Shown in pieces: positions 19,078-28,452 of a stretch of DNA of 64,000 nt (within the stretch, counting starts at the first letter, position 1; each line of letters opens with the position of its first letter). Origin of the DNA: Alphaproteobacteria bacterium (GTDB taxonomy: Bacteria; Pseudomonadota; Alphaproteobacteria; Rickettsiales; UBA1997). The DNA lies in contig JAGKWR010000011.1 of the NCBI GenBank assembly GCA_021151765.1, positions 6,184-70,183 of the forward strand, read 5' to 3'. The position numbers were made by a program, and so were the translations under genes. The notes under the pieces are model-generated. The model was given only the letters and a program-made list of their open reading frames with translations. It was not told where the DNA came from and ran no database searches.

Positions 19078-20085
19078 TTAAAAAATTCGCGCCAAGGAAT
19101 AATCAAGAATTGTCAACAAATCTTGCTTGGCTTCAAGGTTACAAGAATTGTTGTCGGAAAAGATTTCCAAACTTTTTATCGCCAAATCACGATAAAATAA
19201 CGCTTTATTTTTTGACGCGATCAGACCCTGATTTTTCTCAATCAAAGCCAGAATTTGCGCGAAATCTTGCGGATTTTTTTCAGTCGCCATCAAATTTTTA
19301 GCAAAAAGATCTGCAATAATTTGGCGATCCGCAGCATCAGCATTTTGGTAAGTTAAAATAATTGGCAACGTTACTTTTCCTTCAAAAAAATCGTTACCTA
19401 AATCTTTACCTAAAACGTCTTCTTGCGCTGAATAATCAAGCATGTCGTCCACAATTTGGAAGATAATTCCCAAATTTTTGCCAAACTCACGCAAAGCTTT
19501 TATTTCGACTTCTGAACGTTGGTTAAACAAAGCGCCAACTTCCGCAGCGGCGGAAAATAAAACTGCAGTTTTGCCGAAGATAATTTCCAAATATTTTTCT
19601 TCCGAAATTGCTAAATCTGTTGAATTTTCAAGCTGCATCACTTCACCATCAGCCATAATGCTCGAGGCTTTAGCCAATAAATCCAAAATTCGTAAATCGT
19701 TGGAACGCACCATCAACTGAAAAGCGATCGAGAACAAATAATCACCAACCAAAATGCTAGCTTTATTGTCCCAAATCGCGTTCGAGGTTTTTTTACCGCG
19801 GCGAATCATGCTGTTGTCAACAACGTCGTCATGCAACAAGGTTGCGGTGTGAATCAATTCAACGGCCGCACCTAAATTATTATAACCAGAATCAGCTTTA
19901 CTGCCGCAAAGCTGTGAGGACAAAATTAAAATTGCTGGCCTGATTCTTTTGCCGCCAGAAGAAACTAAATGGTTGGCAATTTCTTTAATAAGCGGCGATT
20001 TACCGATCGAAAATTCCAAAATAATTTCATCAATCTTTTTTAAATCAGGCGTGATTTTGGCAATAGTTTGTGAAAAATTTTGCAT
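19078..20085 (-). CDS. Polyprenyl diphosphate synthase (octaprenyl/decaprenyl type)
   Basis: This 335-aa trans-prenyltransferase has the first Asp-rich motif LLHDDVVD (Asp86, 87, 90) and second QIVDDMLDYS (about 213-222), plus GGKRIRP for diphosphate binding. It elongates farnesyl diphosphate with isopentenyl diphosphate to make the side chain of ubiquinone. A small pair of residues before the first DDxxD indicates long-chain product, but the exact length (C40 or C50) is not readable by eye. The family is the IspB type. Confidence 0.93.
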   Translation of the reverse strand: MQNFSQTIAKITPDLKKIDEIILEFSIGKSPLIKEIANHLVSSGGKRIRPAILILSSQLCGSKADSGYNNLGAAVELIHTATLLHDDVVDNSMIRRGKKTSNAIWDNKASILVGDYLFSIAFQLMVRSNDLRILDLLAKASSIMADGEVMQLENSTDLAISEEKYLEIIFGKTAVLFSAAAEVGALFNQRSEVEIKALREFGKNLGIIFQIVDDMLDYSAQEDVLGKDLGNDFFEGKVTLPIILTYQNADAADRQIIADLFAKNLMATEKNPQDFAQILALIEKNQGLIASKNKALFYRDLAIKSLEIFSDNNSCNLEAKQDLLTILDYSLARIF

Positions 20086-20102
20086 GTGAGAAACCTATAA
20101 AA

Positions 20103-20411
20103 CTATTCTTCCGCTTTGTATAACATCATCGTTTTAGCGCGGCATTCTTCGATTTTAGTCATGATGTCGTTCAACGCGCGGCGAATTGCTTCAGAATTTT
20201 TTTCTGATTCACCATTTTTTACAAAATCAATGTATTGAGTTGTCAAAACGTCAGCACAATCTTCCAATTTATTTACAACATCTTCAACGATCGAGAATTG
20301 TTGTGACGCAAGTTCGTGAGTGTTGTCTTCAATCGCGCTGAGCAAACGATCAGCGTAGTTATAATATTCAACGATCTCATTATAAAGCTGCTCTTGCTTG
20401 GAAGTTGCCAT
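20103..20411 (-). CDS. Small helical hypothetical protein, 102 aa
   Basis: I do not recognise this family. The sequence is acidic and almost entirely helical, with heptad-like hydrophobic spacing from residue 8 to 60 and again 70-98, so a coiled coil or helical bundle is likely. No membrane segment or signal. It ends 17 bases before the polyprenyl synthase start, so it belongs to the same transcript. ATG start. Confidence 0.7.
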   Translation of the reverse strand: MATSKQEQLYNEIVEYYNYADRLLSAIEDNTHELASQQFSIVEDVVNKLEDCADVLTTQYIDFVKNGESEKNSEAIRRALNDIMTKIEECRAKTMMLYKAEE

Positions 20412-20502
20412 TTTATGAAATGAATTTTTAGGAAAGAAATGCCGCCAGATGTGGGCCGACGCAAGCTATTTTTGGTGAGATAAAAGTCAATCGAGCTTTG
20501 TT

Positions 20503-21720
20503 TTACTTTAGCATATTGATCAAATCAGATTTTTGCAAAATGAAGTCACTCGCAACCCACAAATCTTTAAGCTTCTTGAGCGCTGCTCCCAAATCTTTGC
20601 CGGCGTAACCTTTTTCAGATAAATCTTGGCTTACAACTGGAAATTGCGGTAACACAAAATTTTGCAACTCGCTGTAATTTTTTTGCAATTTCTCAAAATC
20701 AGTAAATTGTCCATTTTTTACACAGTTCAAAAAATAAAGTTCTAACACCAAATTTTGCGGTACAAAATCAGCAATTAAAGCTTTGTAAGGCTTTATTTCT
20801 TCACAAGTTTGATGGTGATTTATTGCAAAAAATTCAAGCTGCTTTTTCTCGGCGTTAGTAGCACAAATTTCTCTGAAAATCTGCGAATTATTGTAATTAT
20901 TTACAGTTAAAATTGTTGCAAATTTTACGATAAAATTGGCGCTGATTTGTAATTTCTTTTCCCAATCAATAAAATTCTCAAACGCTTTCAAATCAAGCTC
21001 TGAAGAAAAAATTACTGAAGCGATTTTTTCTTTTTGCATCACGTGCAAAATAGCGAGCAAATTATTGTGATTTTTCGACATCAACATCTTGCGAAATTCT
21101 GCTCGAATTCTTTCTCGCGATAATTTTTGTAAATTTTCTTTTTGCGCAATACAAGCTTGCAAACCTTCATTATCAAGGCTTTTGGCGTATTCACAACTAA
21201 AGCGAAAGAAGCGCAAAATTCGTAAATAATCTTCTTCGATTCTGTTTTGAGCAACGCCGATAAAACGTATTTTTTGTGCTTTTAAGTCAGAAATTCCGTC
21301 GAAATAATCTGTAACTAACCCTTCAGCATCAAGGTACAGCGCGTTTACAGTAAAATCACGACGCGCCGCATCGAAATAAAAATCATCAACAAATTGCGGA
21401 TTGCAATGACGGCCATCAGTTTCGTTGTCTTGACGCAAAGTCGTAATTTCAAAATTTTTATGATTAATCACCGCCGTAATCGTGCCGAACTTCACTCCCG
21501 TTGGCACCGCTTTGATTGCGTTTTTTTCTAAAATTGCGATCGTTTCATGGGGCAATTTTTTGGTGGCAAAATCAAAATCATTAAGCTCTTTTTGCAAAAG
21601 CAAATCACGCACACATCCGCCAACCAAGCGGATTTCATCACCAAAAACTTTAAAAATAGTTTGTACTTCGATTGGCAATTTCTTTGTTAATTCTGGATGT
21701 GAGGCAACTTTTGGTTTCAT
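20503..21720 (-). CDS. CCA tRNA nucleotidyltransferase / poly(A) polymerase family
   Basis: The 405-aa class II nucleotidyltransferase has the signature RLVGGCVRDLLL (about residues 36-47) followed by NDFDFATK with catalytic Asp-x-Asp. It also has the RRDFTVNALYLD motif (about 139-150) and FRFSCEYA. Such enzymes add or repair the 3' CCA of tRNA or polyadenylate RNA. Alphaproteobacterial members of this type are usually annotated as CCA-adding enzymes, which matters here because both tRNAs in the window already encode CCA. CCA addition versus polyadenylation cannot be separated by eye. Confidence 0.9.
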   Translation of the reverse strand: MKPKVASHPELTKKLPIEVQTIFKVFGDEIRLVGGCVRDLLLQKELNDFDFATKKLPHETIAILEKNAIKAVPTGVKFGTITAVINHKNFEITTLRQDNETDGRHCNPQFVDDFYFDAARRDFTVNALYLDAEGLVTDYFDGISDLKAQKIRFIGVAQNRIEEDYLRILRFFRFSCEYAKSLDNEGLQACIAQKENLQKLSRERIRAEFRKMLMSKNHNNLLAILHVMQKEKIASVIFSSELDLKAFENFIDWEKKLQISANFIVKFATILTVNNYNNSQIFREICATNAEKKQLEFFAINHHQTCEEIKPYKALIADFVPQNLVLELYFLNCVKNGQFTDFEKLQKNYSELQNFVLPQFPVVSQDLSEKGYAGKDLGAALKKLKDLWVASDFILQKSDLINMLK

Positions 21721-21782
21721 TAAGTGTGAGTTTTTATCATTTATATCGCCTTTTTTTAGCGTTTAAGACGAAATATTATTCG

Positions 21783-22619
21783 TTAAATTACTGTTAAAAA
21801 TAATCCCAACTCATCAGCTTTTTTGATCACTTCTTCTTTTTGCAAAACCAGAGTTGAACCAGCTTGAATCGCGATTCCGCTAATTTTTGACTCAAAACAA
21901 TTTTTGATCGTTTCTACACCAATTGTTGGCAAATCGGCTTTCATATTTTGTTTGGCTTTTTTCATCTTAACCAAAACAGCATTTTTGACGTAATCAGCTT
22001 GCAGATTTTTGCATCTTTTGATCATTTCGTCAGTGCCTTCCAAAGCTTCAACTGCAACGATTTGCTTTTGAGCGATCACCAAAGATTGGCCAACATCAAA
22101 TTGTGAAAAGCTTTTTATGGCTTTCACGCCAAGAGCAATATCTTCGAGGTTTTCTTTATTTGGTTTGATTATAGTGAGAGTTGTTTTTTGCGAAACCACA
22201 CAATCAAGCAGCTGATCAATTCTTAAAATACGGAAACCTTCTTTTTCGAAAAACTTGATCACAGTTGTCAAAACTGCATCATCGCCTAAAATTTTATTAG
22301 CCAAAATTTTTGCCAGCAAACCGGCGCCGCGTTTATCAACTTTCAATGACGCAAAGTTTGGTTTGGTAACGCCACCAATAAAAACGATGTTTTTGATCTG
22401 ATTTTTTTGTAGCTCAGATAGAAATCTTTCGAGTTCACCATAAGCAATTTTGATGGGAGAAAAAGCTGAATAATCAATTTCGTAATTTTCTCCGACCAAT
22501 AAAAATAATATAAATTTGCGACCTTTTTTTTGACAATCTTCAATCAACATCATCGGCAAAGAACCACGTCCGGCAAAGATTGCTAAAGGTTCGTTTAAAA
22601 ATTGCTCAGATGATTTCAT
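21783..22619 (-). CDS. lpxI: UDP-2,3-diacylglucosamine pyrophosphatase LpxI
   Basis: The 278-aa protein matches the DUF1009/LpxI family, found mainly in alphaproteobacteria in place of LpxH. It has AIFAGRGSLPMMLIEDC at the N-terminus, IVFIGGVTKPN (about 94-104), then ILGDDAVL, and the C-terminal DLPTIGVETIKNC. LpxI hydrolyses UDP-2,3-diacylglucosamine to lipid X and UMP in lipid A synthesis, so the organism probably makes lipopolysaccharide. The other lpx genes are not in the window. It follows a small hypothetical gene by 8 bases. Confidence 0.93.
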   Translation of the reverse strand: MKSSEQFLNEPLAIFAGRGSLPMMLIEDCQKKGRKFILFLLVGENYEIDYSAFSPIKIAYGELERFLSELQKNQIKNIVFIGGVTKPNFASLKVDKRGAGLLAKILANKILGDDAVLTTVIKFFEKEGFRILRIDQLLDCVVSQKTTLTIIKPNKENLEDIALGVKAIKSFSQFDVGQSLVIAQKQIVAVEALEGTDEMIKRCKNLQADYVKNAVLVKMKKAKQNMKADLPTIGVETIKNCFESKISGIAIQAGSTLVLQKEEVIKKADELGLFLTVI

Positions 22620-22627
22620 AAATGATT

Positions 22628-22951
22628 TTATTTGCTTTGTGACTGTTGTGTAAAATTTTCCAACTTTTCAGCATTAACTACTTTGATTGAAGCATCTGGA
22701 ATATCAATTTTAGTACCCCATCTCTCTTCTAATTCTTTGGCGAATTTAGGATTTATGTAAAAATCTTCATCTCCAAAATGATCTATATCCTCATGCGGTA
22801 AATTTTTAAATTTTTCCTTTTCTCTCTCTTCCTTCTCTTGTTCTTCTTTGGTTGTTAAAGTATGAATATTTTTAATAGCTGGAATATTTGATTTAGCTGC
22901 ATTGGTAGCAATAGATGGAACTACTTTCGAGATTTTAAAAAAATTTCGCAT
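22628..22951 (-). CDS. Hypothetical protein with basic, presequence-like N-terminus
   Basis: The product is 107 aa from the ATG at 22951; a TTG three codons upstream is an alternative. I do not recognise the family. Residues 1-35 are basic with no acidic residues (RNFFKISKVV, then SNIPAIKNIHTL). Residues about 36-55 are a Glu/Lys block, and 56-107 are acidic (HEDIDHFGDEDFY). It lies between lpxI and lipA with gaps of about 8 and 12 bases, so it is co-transcribed. The N-terminus looks like a mitochondrial targeting sequence, but that is only a compositional resemblance. Confidence 0.65.
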   Translation of the reverse strand: MRNFFKISKVVPSIATNAAKSNIPAIKNIHTLTTKEEQEKEEREKEKFKNLPHEDIDHFGDEDFYINPKFAKELEERWGTKIDIPDASIKVVNAEKLENFTQQSQSK

Positions 22952-22963
22952 AAGCACCAATAA

Positions 22964-23953
22964 TTAATTTTTCTTCTCGGATAATCTGCGATTTCTCTCA
23001 TCACGCATTTTAGCAAAATCATCACCAGCGTGATATGAAGAACGAGTTAATGGGCTTGAAGAAACCATCAAAAAACCTTTGTTATAAGCCATTTTTTTGT
23101 AAAATTCGAACTCATCAGGATGAACATAACGATCAACCGGCGCGTGACGCAAAGTTGGACGCAAATATTGACCAATTGTCAAAAAGTCGATGTCAGCACA
23201 ACGCATATCATCCATAACTTGCAGAACTTGTTCTTTAGTTTCACCAAGACCAACCATCAAACCCGATTTTGTAAAAATTGACGGGTCAATTTCTTTAACG
23301 CGCTTCAATAAATTTAAAGAGTGGAAATAACGCGCACCAGGGCGAATTGTGGTGTAAAGACCAGGAACAGTTTCGATATTGTGGTTAAAAACGTCGGGCT
23401 TTGCAGCGACAACTTTTTCTAAAGCGCTATCAGGTTTACGTAAAAAATCCGGGGTTAAAATTTCGATGGTGGTTTGCGGCGATTTACGACGCACATTTTC
23501 GATACATTTAACGAACTGATCTGCACCGCCGTCAGCTAGATCATCGCGATCAACCGAAGTAATCACAATATGTTTCAAACCCGAAACTTTGGCAACATCA
23601 CCAACATTTTCAGGCTCGTGAGGATTTACCATGTCTGGCTTGCCAGTTTCAATATTACAAAATGAACAAGCTCGCGTACAAACTGAACCCAAAATCATCA
23701 CAGTTGCATGCTTTTGCGCCCAACATTCTCCAATATTTGGACAAGCAGCTTCCTCGCAAACTGTGTGCAATTTCTTCTCATTTAAAAGCTCTTTGGTTTC
23801 GTAATAACCTTTCGATTGCGGCGCTTTAACACGAATCCAATCAGGTTTACGCTCCATTTTTTCTTTCGGAAAATTTTGAGCAAAACCCATCAAATCTTTA
23901 TTATCTTTTTTTGCGATCTGTCCGGATTCGCGTTTTTCTTCTCTAGTTTGCAT
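22964..23953 (-). CDS. lipA: Lipoyl synthase
   Basis: LipA is a radical SAM enzyme that inserts two sulfurs into protein-bound octanoyl groups to form lipoate on the 2-oxoacid dehydrogenases. The 329-aa length is typical. The auxiliary-cluster Cys motif is at 66, 71, 77 (CEEAACPNIGEC) and the radical SAM CxxxCxxC at 92, 96, 99 (CTRACSFC). The C-terminal SSPLTRSSYHA carries the Ser ligand of the auxiliary cluster. It follows phoU by about 11 bases. Confidence 0.97.
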   Translation of the reverse strand: MQTREEKRESGQIAKKDNKDLMGFAQNFPKEKMERKPDWIRVKAPQSKGYYETKELLNEKKLHTVCEEAACPNIGECWAQKHATVMILGSVCTRACSFCNIETGKPDMVNPHEPENVGDVAKVSGLKHIVITSVDRDDLADGGADQFVKCIENVRRKSPQTTIEILTPDFLRKPDSALEKVVAAKPDVFNHNIETVPGLYTTIRPGARYFHSLNLLKRVKEIDPSIFTKSGLMVGLGETKEQVLQVMDDMRCADIDFLTIGQYLRPTLRHAPVDRYVHPDEFEFYKKMAYNKGFLMVSSSPLTRSSYHAGDDFAKMRDERNRRLSEKKN

Positions 23954-23964
23954 GGAACAACTTG

Positions 23965-24633
23965 TTATTTATTTTCACCAGTTTCGCCGGTAACAACGTA
24001 TTTAGTGATTTCAGCGATATTTGTTGAGTGATCTGCCAAACGCTCAAAACTTTTAGCGATGAACAAAATATTAATGATTTTTTCAGCTTGTTCTTTGCTG
24101 AAAGAATCAGCTTCCAAAATGCTAAACAAGCTGCTGTAAATATCGTCAATCGTATCATCTTGTTTTAAAACTTGATCAGCCATTTCAACATCTTGATCGT
24201 TAAATGCCAAAATCGAATCACGCACCATCACTTTCGACAGCTCAACCATTTCAAGCAAAGAATTTTTTACATTTCCTTCAAAAGATTTTACGCCAATACG
24301 ATCAATTTTTTTGATAATACTTTTAGCTTGATCGCCAACACGTTCTAGGTTTGAAGAAACTTTCAAAGCCGAAACGATGTAGCGTAAGTCAACCGCCATT
24401 GGTTGACGCAACGCCAATAAAGTTGTGATTTTGCGTTCAATCAAAAAATCCAAAGAATTGATTTTGTAATCATGAGCTGAGATTTTTTCTAAATAATTCT
24501 CATCACCGCCGCGAATCATTTCCGCCACCATTTCAACCGAAGTTGAAACTAGAGACATCATTTCATCAAGCGTTGCCGCAATTGCTTGCAATTCTTTGTC
24601 GTAAGATTTGACGGTATGTTCTTTTAAGCTCAT
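23965..24633 (-). CDS. phoU: Phosphate-signalling protein PhoU
   Basis: The 222-aa protein is a two-repeat helical bundle of normal PhoU length. It starts HTVKSYDKEL, with ALRQPMAVDLRYIVSALKVSSNLERVGDQA in the first half and FIAKSFERLADHSTNIAE in the second. The E-R-x-x-D metal-binding motifs occur in both repeats. PhoU restrains the PstSCAB transporter and PhoR kinase when phosphate is ample. The pst and phoBR genes are not in the window; here it heads the lipA-lpxI transcript and is divergent from purD. Confidence 0.95.
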   Translation of the reverse strand: MSLKEHTVKSYDKELQAIAATLDEMMSLVSTSVEMVAEMIRGGDENYLEKISAHDYKINSLDFLIERKITTLLALRQPMAVDLRYIVSALKVSSNLERVGDQAKSIIKKIDRIGVKSFEGNVKNSLLEMVELSKVMVRDSILAFNDQDVEMADQVLKQDDTIDDIYSSLFSILEADSFSKEQAEKIINILFIAKSFERLADHSTNIAEITKYVVTGETGENK

Positions 24634-24725
24634 GATTTTTATGGATTTAGGTTTTGATTTTTGAATCGCGCTAGGCTTAAGATGTTAAATCGTAAATTTA
24701 AATCTAAAATCACAATTCTTCTCCA

Positions 24726-25997
24726 ATGAAAAAAATTCTGGTTATCGGCTCTGGCGGCAGAGAACATGCAATTTGCGAACAATTTAAAAAATCTGCTAAA
24801 CTAGAAAAACTATTTTGTTTGCCGGGGAATGCCGGAATTGCTGCAGTGGCGCAAATAGTTGAAGGAATCAAAATTGATGAACATCAAAAAATTATCGACT
24901 TTTGTCGTGAGCAAAAAATCGATTTCGTCTTCGTTGGCCCTGAACAACCTTTAGTTAACGGGCTTGTCGATGATTTAGAAAAAGCCAATATCCGCGCCTT
25001 CGGCCCTTCAAAAAGAGCTGCTTTGCTTGAAGGTTCTAAAGTTTTCATGAAAAAAATCGCTGTCGATAACCAAGTTCCAACCGCTGCTTACGATGTATTT
25101 TTCGACAAAGAACTGGCAATTCGTTTCGCCAAAAAAATTGGCTTTCCTTGCGTTATCAAAGCTGATGGCTTGGCAGCCGGAAAAGGCGTAATTATTGCGC
25201 AAAATATCAAAGAAGTTGAAGATGTTGTTGAAGAAATTTTCTTAGGAAAATTCGGTGAAGCCGGTCGACAAATCATTATCGAAGAATTTCTTGATGGCTT
25301 TGAAGCAAGTTATTTCGTGTTGTGCGACGGCGATAATTTCGTACCACTTGGTTTTGCTCACGATCACAAAAAAGTCGGCGAAAATGAAACCGGCCCAAAC
25401 ACTGGTGGAATGGGCACTTTCGCGCCTTCGCCATTGATTGATCACGAGATGGAAAAAAATATCATCGAAACCATCATTCGCCCAACTTTGGATGGCATGA
25501 ATAGAATTAAAGTGCCGTTTTGCGGAATTTTATTTGCTGGCTTAATGATCGGTAAAAATGGCGCGAAACTTTTGGAATTTAACGCGCGTTTTGGCGATCC
25601 GGAAACTCAAGTTATTTTGCCTAGAATCAAAACTGATTTCATCGACTTAATCGAAAATGCAATCGATAAAAAACTCAATCAAACGACAGTCGAATTTGAT
25701 GAAAATAAAAAGTTAGTTTGCGTTGTAATGGCCGCCAAAGGCTATCCCGAAAATTACGAAAAAGGCACTGAAATCAAGAATTTAGAGCAAGCCGCACAAG
25801 TTTCTGGCGTTAAAATTTTGCACGCTGGAACTGCAAAAAAAGACAACAAAATTGTCGCAAACGGCGGACGCGTTTTAAATATAGTTGCTGAATCTGACAG
25901 CTTCAAAGACGCTCGCAACAAAGCTTACGAAGCAATTTCTAAAATCGATTGGAAAGAAGGTTTCTGCCGAAAAGACATTGGTGCGAAAGCGGAGTAA
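24726..25997 (+). CDS. purD: Phosphoribosylamine-glycine ligase
   Basis: PurD joins 5-phosphoribosylamine and glycine with ATP, the second step of purine synthesis. The 423-aa protein has the N-terminal KILVIGSGGREHAI, the GPEQPLVNG motif and the ATP-grasp signatures KADGLAAGKGV (about 139-149) and LEFNARFGDPETQ (about 283-295). It is monocistronic here; the converging gene on the other strand stops 3 bases past its own stop. ATG start. Confidence 0.97.
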   Translation: MKKILVIGSGGREHAICEQFKKSAKLEKLFCLPGNAGIAAVAQIVEGIKIDEHQKIIDFCREQKIDFVFVGPEQPLVNGLVDDLEKANIRAFGPSKRAALLEGSKVFMKKIAVDNQVPTAAYDVFFDKELAIRFAKKIGFPCVIKADGLAAGKGVIIAQNIKEVEDVVEEIFLGKFGEAGRQIIIEEFLDGFEASYFVLCDGDNFVPLGFAHDHKKVGENETGPNTGGMGTFAPSPLIDHEMEKNIIETIIRPTLDGMNRIKVPFCGILFAGLMIGKNGAKLLEFNARFGDPETQVILPRIKTDFIDLIENAIDKKLNQTTVEFDENKKLVCVVMAAKGYPENYEKGTEIKNLEQAAQVSGVKILHAGTAKKDNKIVANGGRVLNIVAESDSFKDARNKAYEAISKIDWKEGFCRKDIGAKAE

Positions 25998-26000
25998 TAA

Positions 26001-27113
26001 TTATCTTTCGTTGCTTGAATTCGGTGTTTCTTGACTTGAAGATTCTGAAGTCAAAGCAACCCAAGAAGTTTTTTTACTTTTAACTTTTTCTATTCCTTTT
26101 TTTGCCAAAAACTCTTTTCTGTTTTCTCTCACCTCTAGATATAAAGATTTTCTTTTCTCTTGATCACTTATTGCTTCTTCAGCAATTGGCTTAGCTTCAT
26201 TTTGAATTCTTCCTGACAAAAAAAATCCACGCACGTCTGTACAAGAAGGAATTTTATCTTCCGCAGACATTGCAGTAGTTTCTTTCGCAATTTCTTTTTG
26301 CTCTTTTAAAGCCTCATCAACTTTATCTTCGTCAATTCTAAATTGACCATCGGCTCTATCTTCAGTAAAAGATTCCAGAGGCAAATGTTCTGGATGAATA
26401 AAATTAGCATATTTTTTCGGACCTTTAGGATGATCATTCCAACGATTCTGCAAGCTATTTTCTGTAAAACGATCGTTCCACATTTTGGCGTAAGCTGGCA
26501 AATTAAGCGCATAATTAAATTCTGAGCCATCAGCTTCTAAAGCATTGGCAGCCATAATCGAAACTGTGAATTGAAATGGCGCTTCCAAACCTTTTCTTTT
26601 CGGATTGACCATCATCGTCATAAATTTATCAAAACCAGCTGAAAAAAGACCTTTACCGCGATATTCTTCAGACATCGCGATTGAATCAAAAAATATGAAA
26701 GTCTTAATTTCGTCAGAAACTTTATAATTAGTTCTCTGCCACTCTTGGTTTATATTCATCAACATCATGCCAACAAACTTTTGATCACCATTTTCCAAAA
26801 CCAACATAATCTGATTAGAACCATAATAATTCATTGATTTAACCAAATAACCTGTCGCTAGATCAAATACTGCATCTTTATCAAAGTCAGGGGCAAAGTT
26901 TATCCCAGTCATAACTCGTGACTTACCTTCTTGATCAATTTTTTTTTGTTGTTCTGCAAGCGCATCTTCATTGATGTGAGAAATAGCAATAATAGCTTCC
27001 GGATGCTTTCTCGCTTCTTGAGAACTTGTTACGATCGACAAATAAAAATCTTCATCACCAATACTACCAATATACTTTCTTTTACCGTCTAACTTTTCAA
27101 ATGCGTGCAACAT
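26001..27113 (-). CDS. GNAT-like acetyltransferase-fold protein in the dcw remnant
   Basis: The 370-aa protein has one recognisable stretch, FFDSIAMSEEYRGKGLFSAG, which fits GNAT motif A with the acetyl-CoA pyrophosphate loop R-G-K-G (152-155). Upstream strands (QIMLVLENGDQKFVGMMLM) fit the preceding GNAT beta sheet. The C-terminal about 150 residues are charged and probably extended. It starts 21 bases after ftsL where ftsI would normally lie, so it belongs to the mraZ operon. Substrate unknown; assignment to the fold only. Confidence 0.6.
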   Translation of the reverse strand: MLHAFEKLDGKRKYIGSIGDEDFYLSIVTSSQEARKHPEAIIAISHINEDALAEQQKKIDQEGKSRVMTGINFAPDFDKDAVFDLATGYLVKSMNYYGSNQIMLVLENGDQKFVGMMLMNINQEWQRTNYKVSDEIKTFIFFDSIAMSEEYRGKGLFSAGFDKFMTMMVNPKRKGLEAPFQFTVSIMAANALEADGSEFNYALNLPAYAKMWNDRFTENSLQNRWNDHPKGPKKYANFIHPEHLPLESFTEDRADGQFRIDEDKVDEALKEQKEIAKETTAMSAEDKIPSCTDVRGFFLSGRIQNEAKPIAEEAISDQEKRKSLYLEVRENRKEFLAKKGIEKVKSKKTSWVALTSESSSQETPNSSNER

Positions 27114-27134
27114 TATTAGGCGAGTTTGAATTAA

Positions 27135-27512
27135 CTAAAAAGAAATCGATTTATTGATTTCATTAGATGCAACGCTTTGCTCTTCAACTTTCTGATAGTT
27201 CGTCAAATAATATTGCTCTAACTTATCTTCACCTTTGATTTGGCTGGCTAAAGCGTAGCCGTTATCTTGCAAATAATGCGAAGCCAAAGTGCGCAATCTT
27301 TCTGGTCTGGTTAAATAAACCCATTCAACTTCCAAAAGCTGAATTTTGTCGCGATAAGCCACGATGTCAGTTTCAGTTTTAGAAATTTCATCTTGCAAAG
27401 CTTCAACTTTAAACTGCACTGTAAACATCAAAATGATGCTGAAGAAAATAGCAGCCAGCAGCGTTGTATTTGCTAGATAAAAACCATTAATTTGATTGCG
27501 TAATTCTTGCAT
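27135..27512 (-). CDS. ftsL: FtsL-like cell division protein
   Basis: I take the start at the ATG at 27512 (MQELRNQING), 7 bases beyond the rsmH stop; a longer frame overlapping rsmH gives a Lys/Arg-rich tail that fits no FtsL. The 125-aa bitopic protein has one membrane helix (about residues 15-34, TTLLAAIFFSIILMF), then a coiled coil (VEALQDEISKTETDIVAYRDKI) and the LTRPERLRTLAS segment typical of alphaproteobacterial FtsL. It would join FtsB and FtsQ in the divisome. Position directly after rsmH supports the call. Confidence 0.85.
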   Translation of the reverse strand: MQELRNQINGFYLANTTLLAAIFFSIILMFTVQFKVEALQDEISKTETDIVAYRDKIQLLEVEWVYLTRPERLRTLASHYLQDNGYALASQIKGEDKLEQYYLTNYQKVEEQSVASNEINKSISF

Positions 27513-27519
27513 TCCTAAA

Positions 27520-28452
27520 TTAAAGTTTGATCGCAACACGCATCTTTGAAGAGCGCGAACGAGGGTTAATAGCAATTTCTTCAGCTGTTGGAGCAATTGC
27601 CGACTTAGTTACCACGTGAAAATTTTTATGAGAATTGTCGCAGTTAGATTGCGGCTGATAACGTGAAAATGTTTGATCCAAACCCGCTTCTTTTTTTAAG
27701 AAACTTTTCACAATTGAATCTTCCAAAGAGTGAAAGGAAACTACTACAAGTCGGCCACCTTTTTTCAAAAGATTTGAACTTGCAGCCAAAGCAGCTTTTA
27801 GCTCATCTAATTCTTGGTTCACAAAAATTCGAAGTGCTTGAAAGGTTCTAGTTGCCGGATCGGTTTTTGAATATCCGCGATAGAGAGATCGAACTATCTC
27901 GGCTAGATCGCGGCAACTAGTGACTGGAGAGCTCTTGCGAGCAATAACAATTTTCTTAGCGATTTGTTTCGCTTTTGGTTCTTCACCAAATTCTTTGATA
28001 ATTTTTGCGAGCTCTGCTTCTGCAAATTCGTTTACTAATTCGTAAGCACTAAACGGATTTTGTTGATCCATGCGCATATCTAAACGAGCTTCTGAATCAA
28101 AAGAAAAACCACGAGATTTATCATCAAGCTGCATTGAAGAAACGCCAATGTCCAAAACCATGCCATCTAGTTCAGTGACGTTTTTTTCCGCCAATAATTT
28201 TTCACTATCAGAAAATTTACCGCGCAAAAATGTGAAATTTTTCGGAAAAGATTTTTCTAAAACTGCAGCGAATTTTTTTGCCGATTCATCGCGATCAATT
28301 GCGTAAAGATGACAATTAGCAGAATTTAAAATCGCTTTGCTGTAACCACCTGCTCCGAAAGTTGCGTCCAAAAAGACTTCGCCATCTTTTGGCGCTAAAT
28401 GTTGAATTACTTCATTAATCAAAACTGGTTTGTGGAAAGCGAGATTATCCAT
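27520..28452 (-). CDS. rsmH: 16S rRNA (cytosine-1402 N4)-methyltransferase RsmH
   Basis: The 310-aa protein has the MraW/RsmH layout: HKPVLINEVIQHL at the start, DATFGAGGYSKAI (SAM-binding loop, about 29-41), ELDGMVLDIGVSSMQLD, RGFSFDSEARLDMRM and C-terminal VVVSFHSLEDSIVKSF. It methylates N4 of C1402 at the ribosomal P site. It overlaps mraZ by 8 bases and is followed immediately by ftsL, the standard head of the division and cell wall cluster. Confidence 0.97.
   Translation of the reverse strand: MDNLAFHKPVLINEVIQHLAPKDGEVFLDATFGAGGYSKAILNSANCHLYAIDRDESAKKFAAVLEKSFPKNFTFLRGKFSDSEKLLAEKNVTELDGMVLDIGVSSMQLDDKSRGFSFDSEARLDMRMDQQNPFSAYELVNEFAEAELAKIIKEFGEEPKAKQIAKKIVIARKSSPVTSCRDLAEIVRSLYRGYSKTDPATRTFQALRIFVNQELDELKAALAASSNLLKKGGRLVVVSFHSLEDSIVKSFLKKEAGLDQTFSRYQPQSNCDNSHKNFHVVTKSAIAPTAEEIAINPRSRSSKMRVAIKL

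Noticed and set aside
27513..27596. N-terminal extension of ftsL overlapping rsmH
   Set aside because: The added 28 residues are not FtsL-like; ATG at 27512 fits the family start and the rsmH stop.
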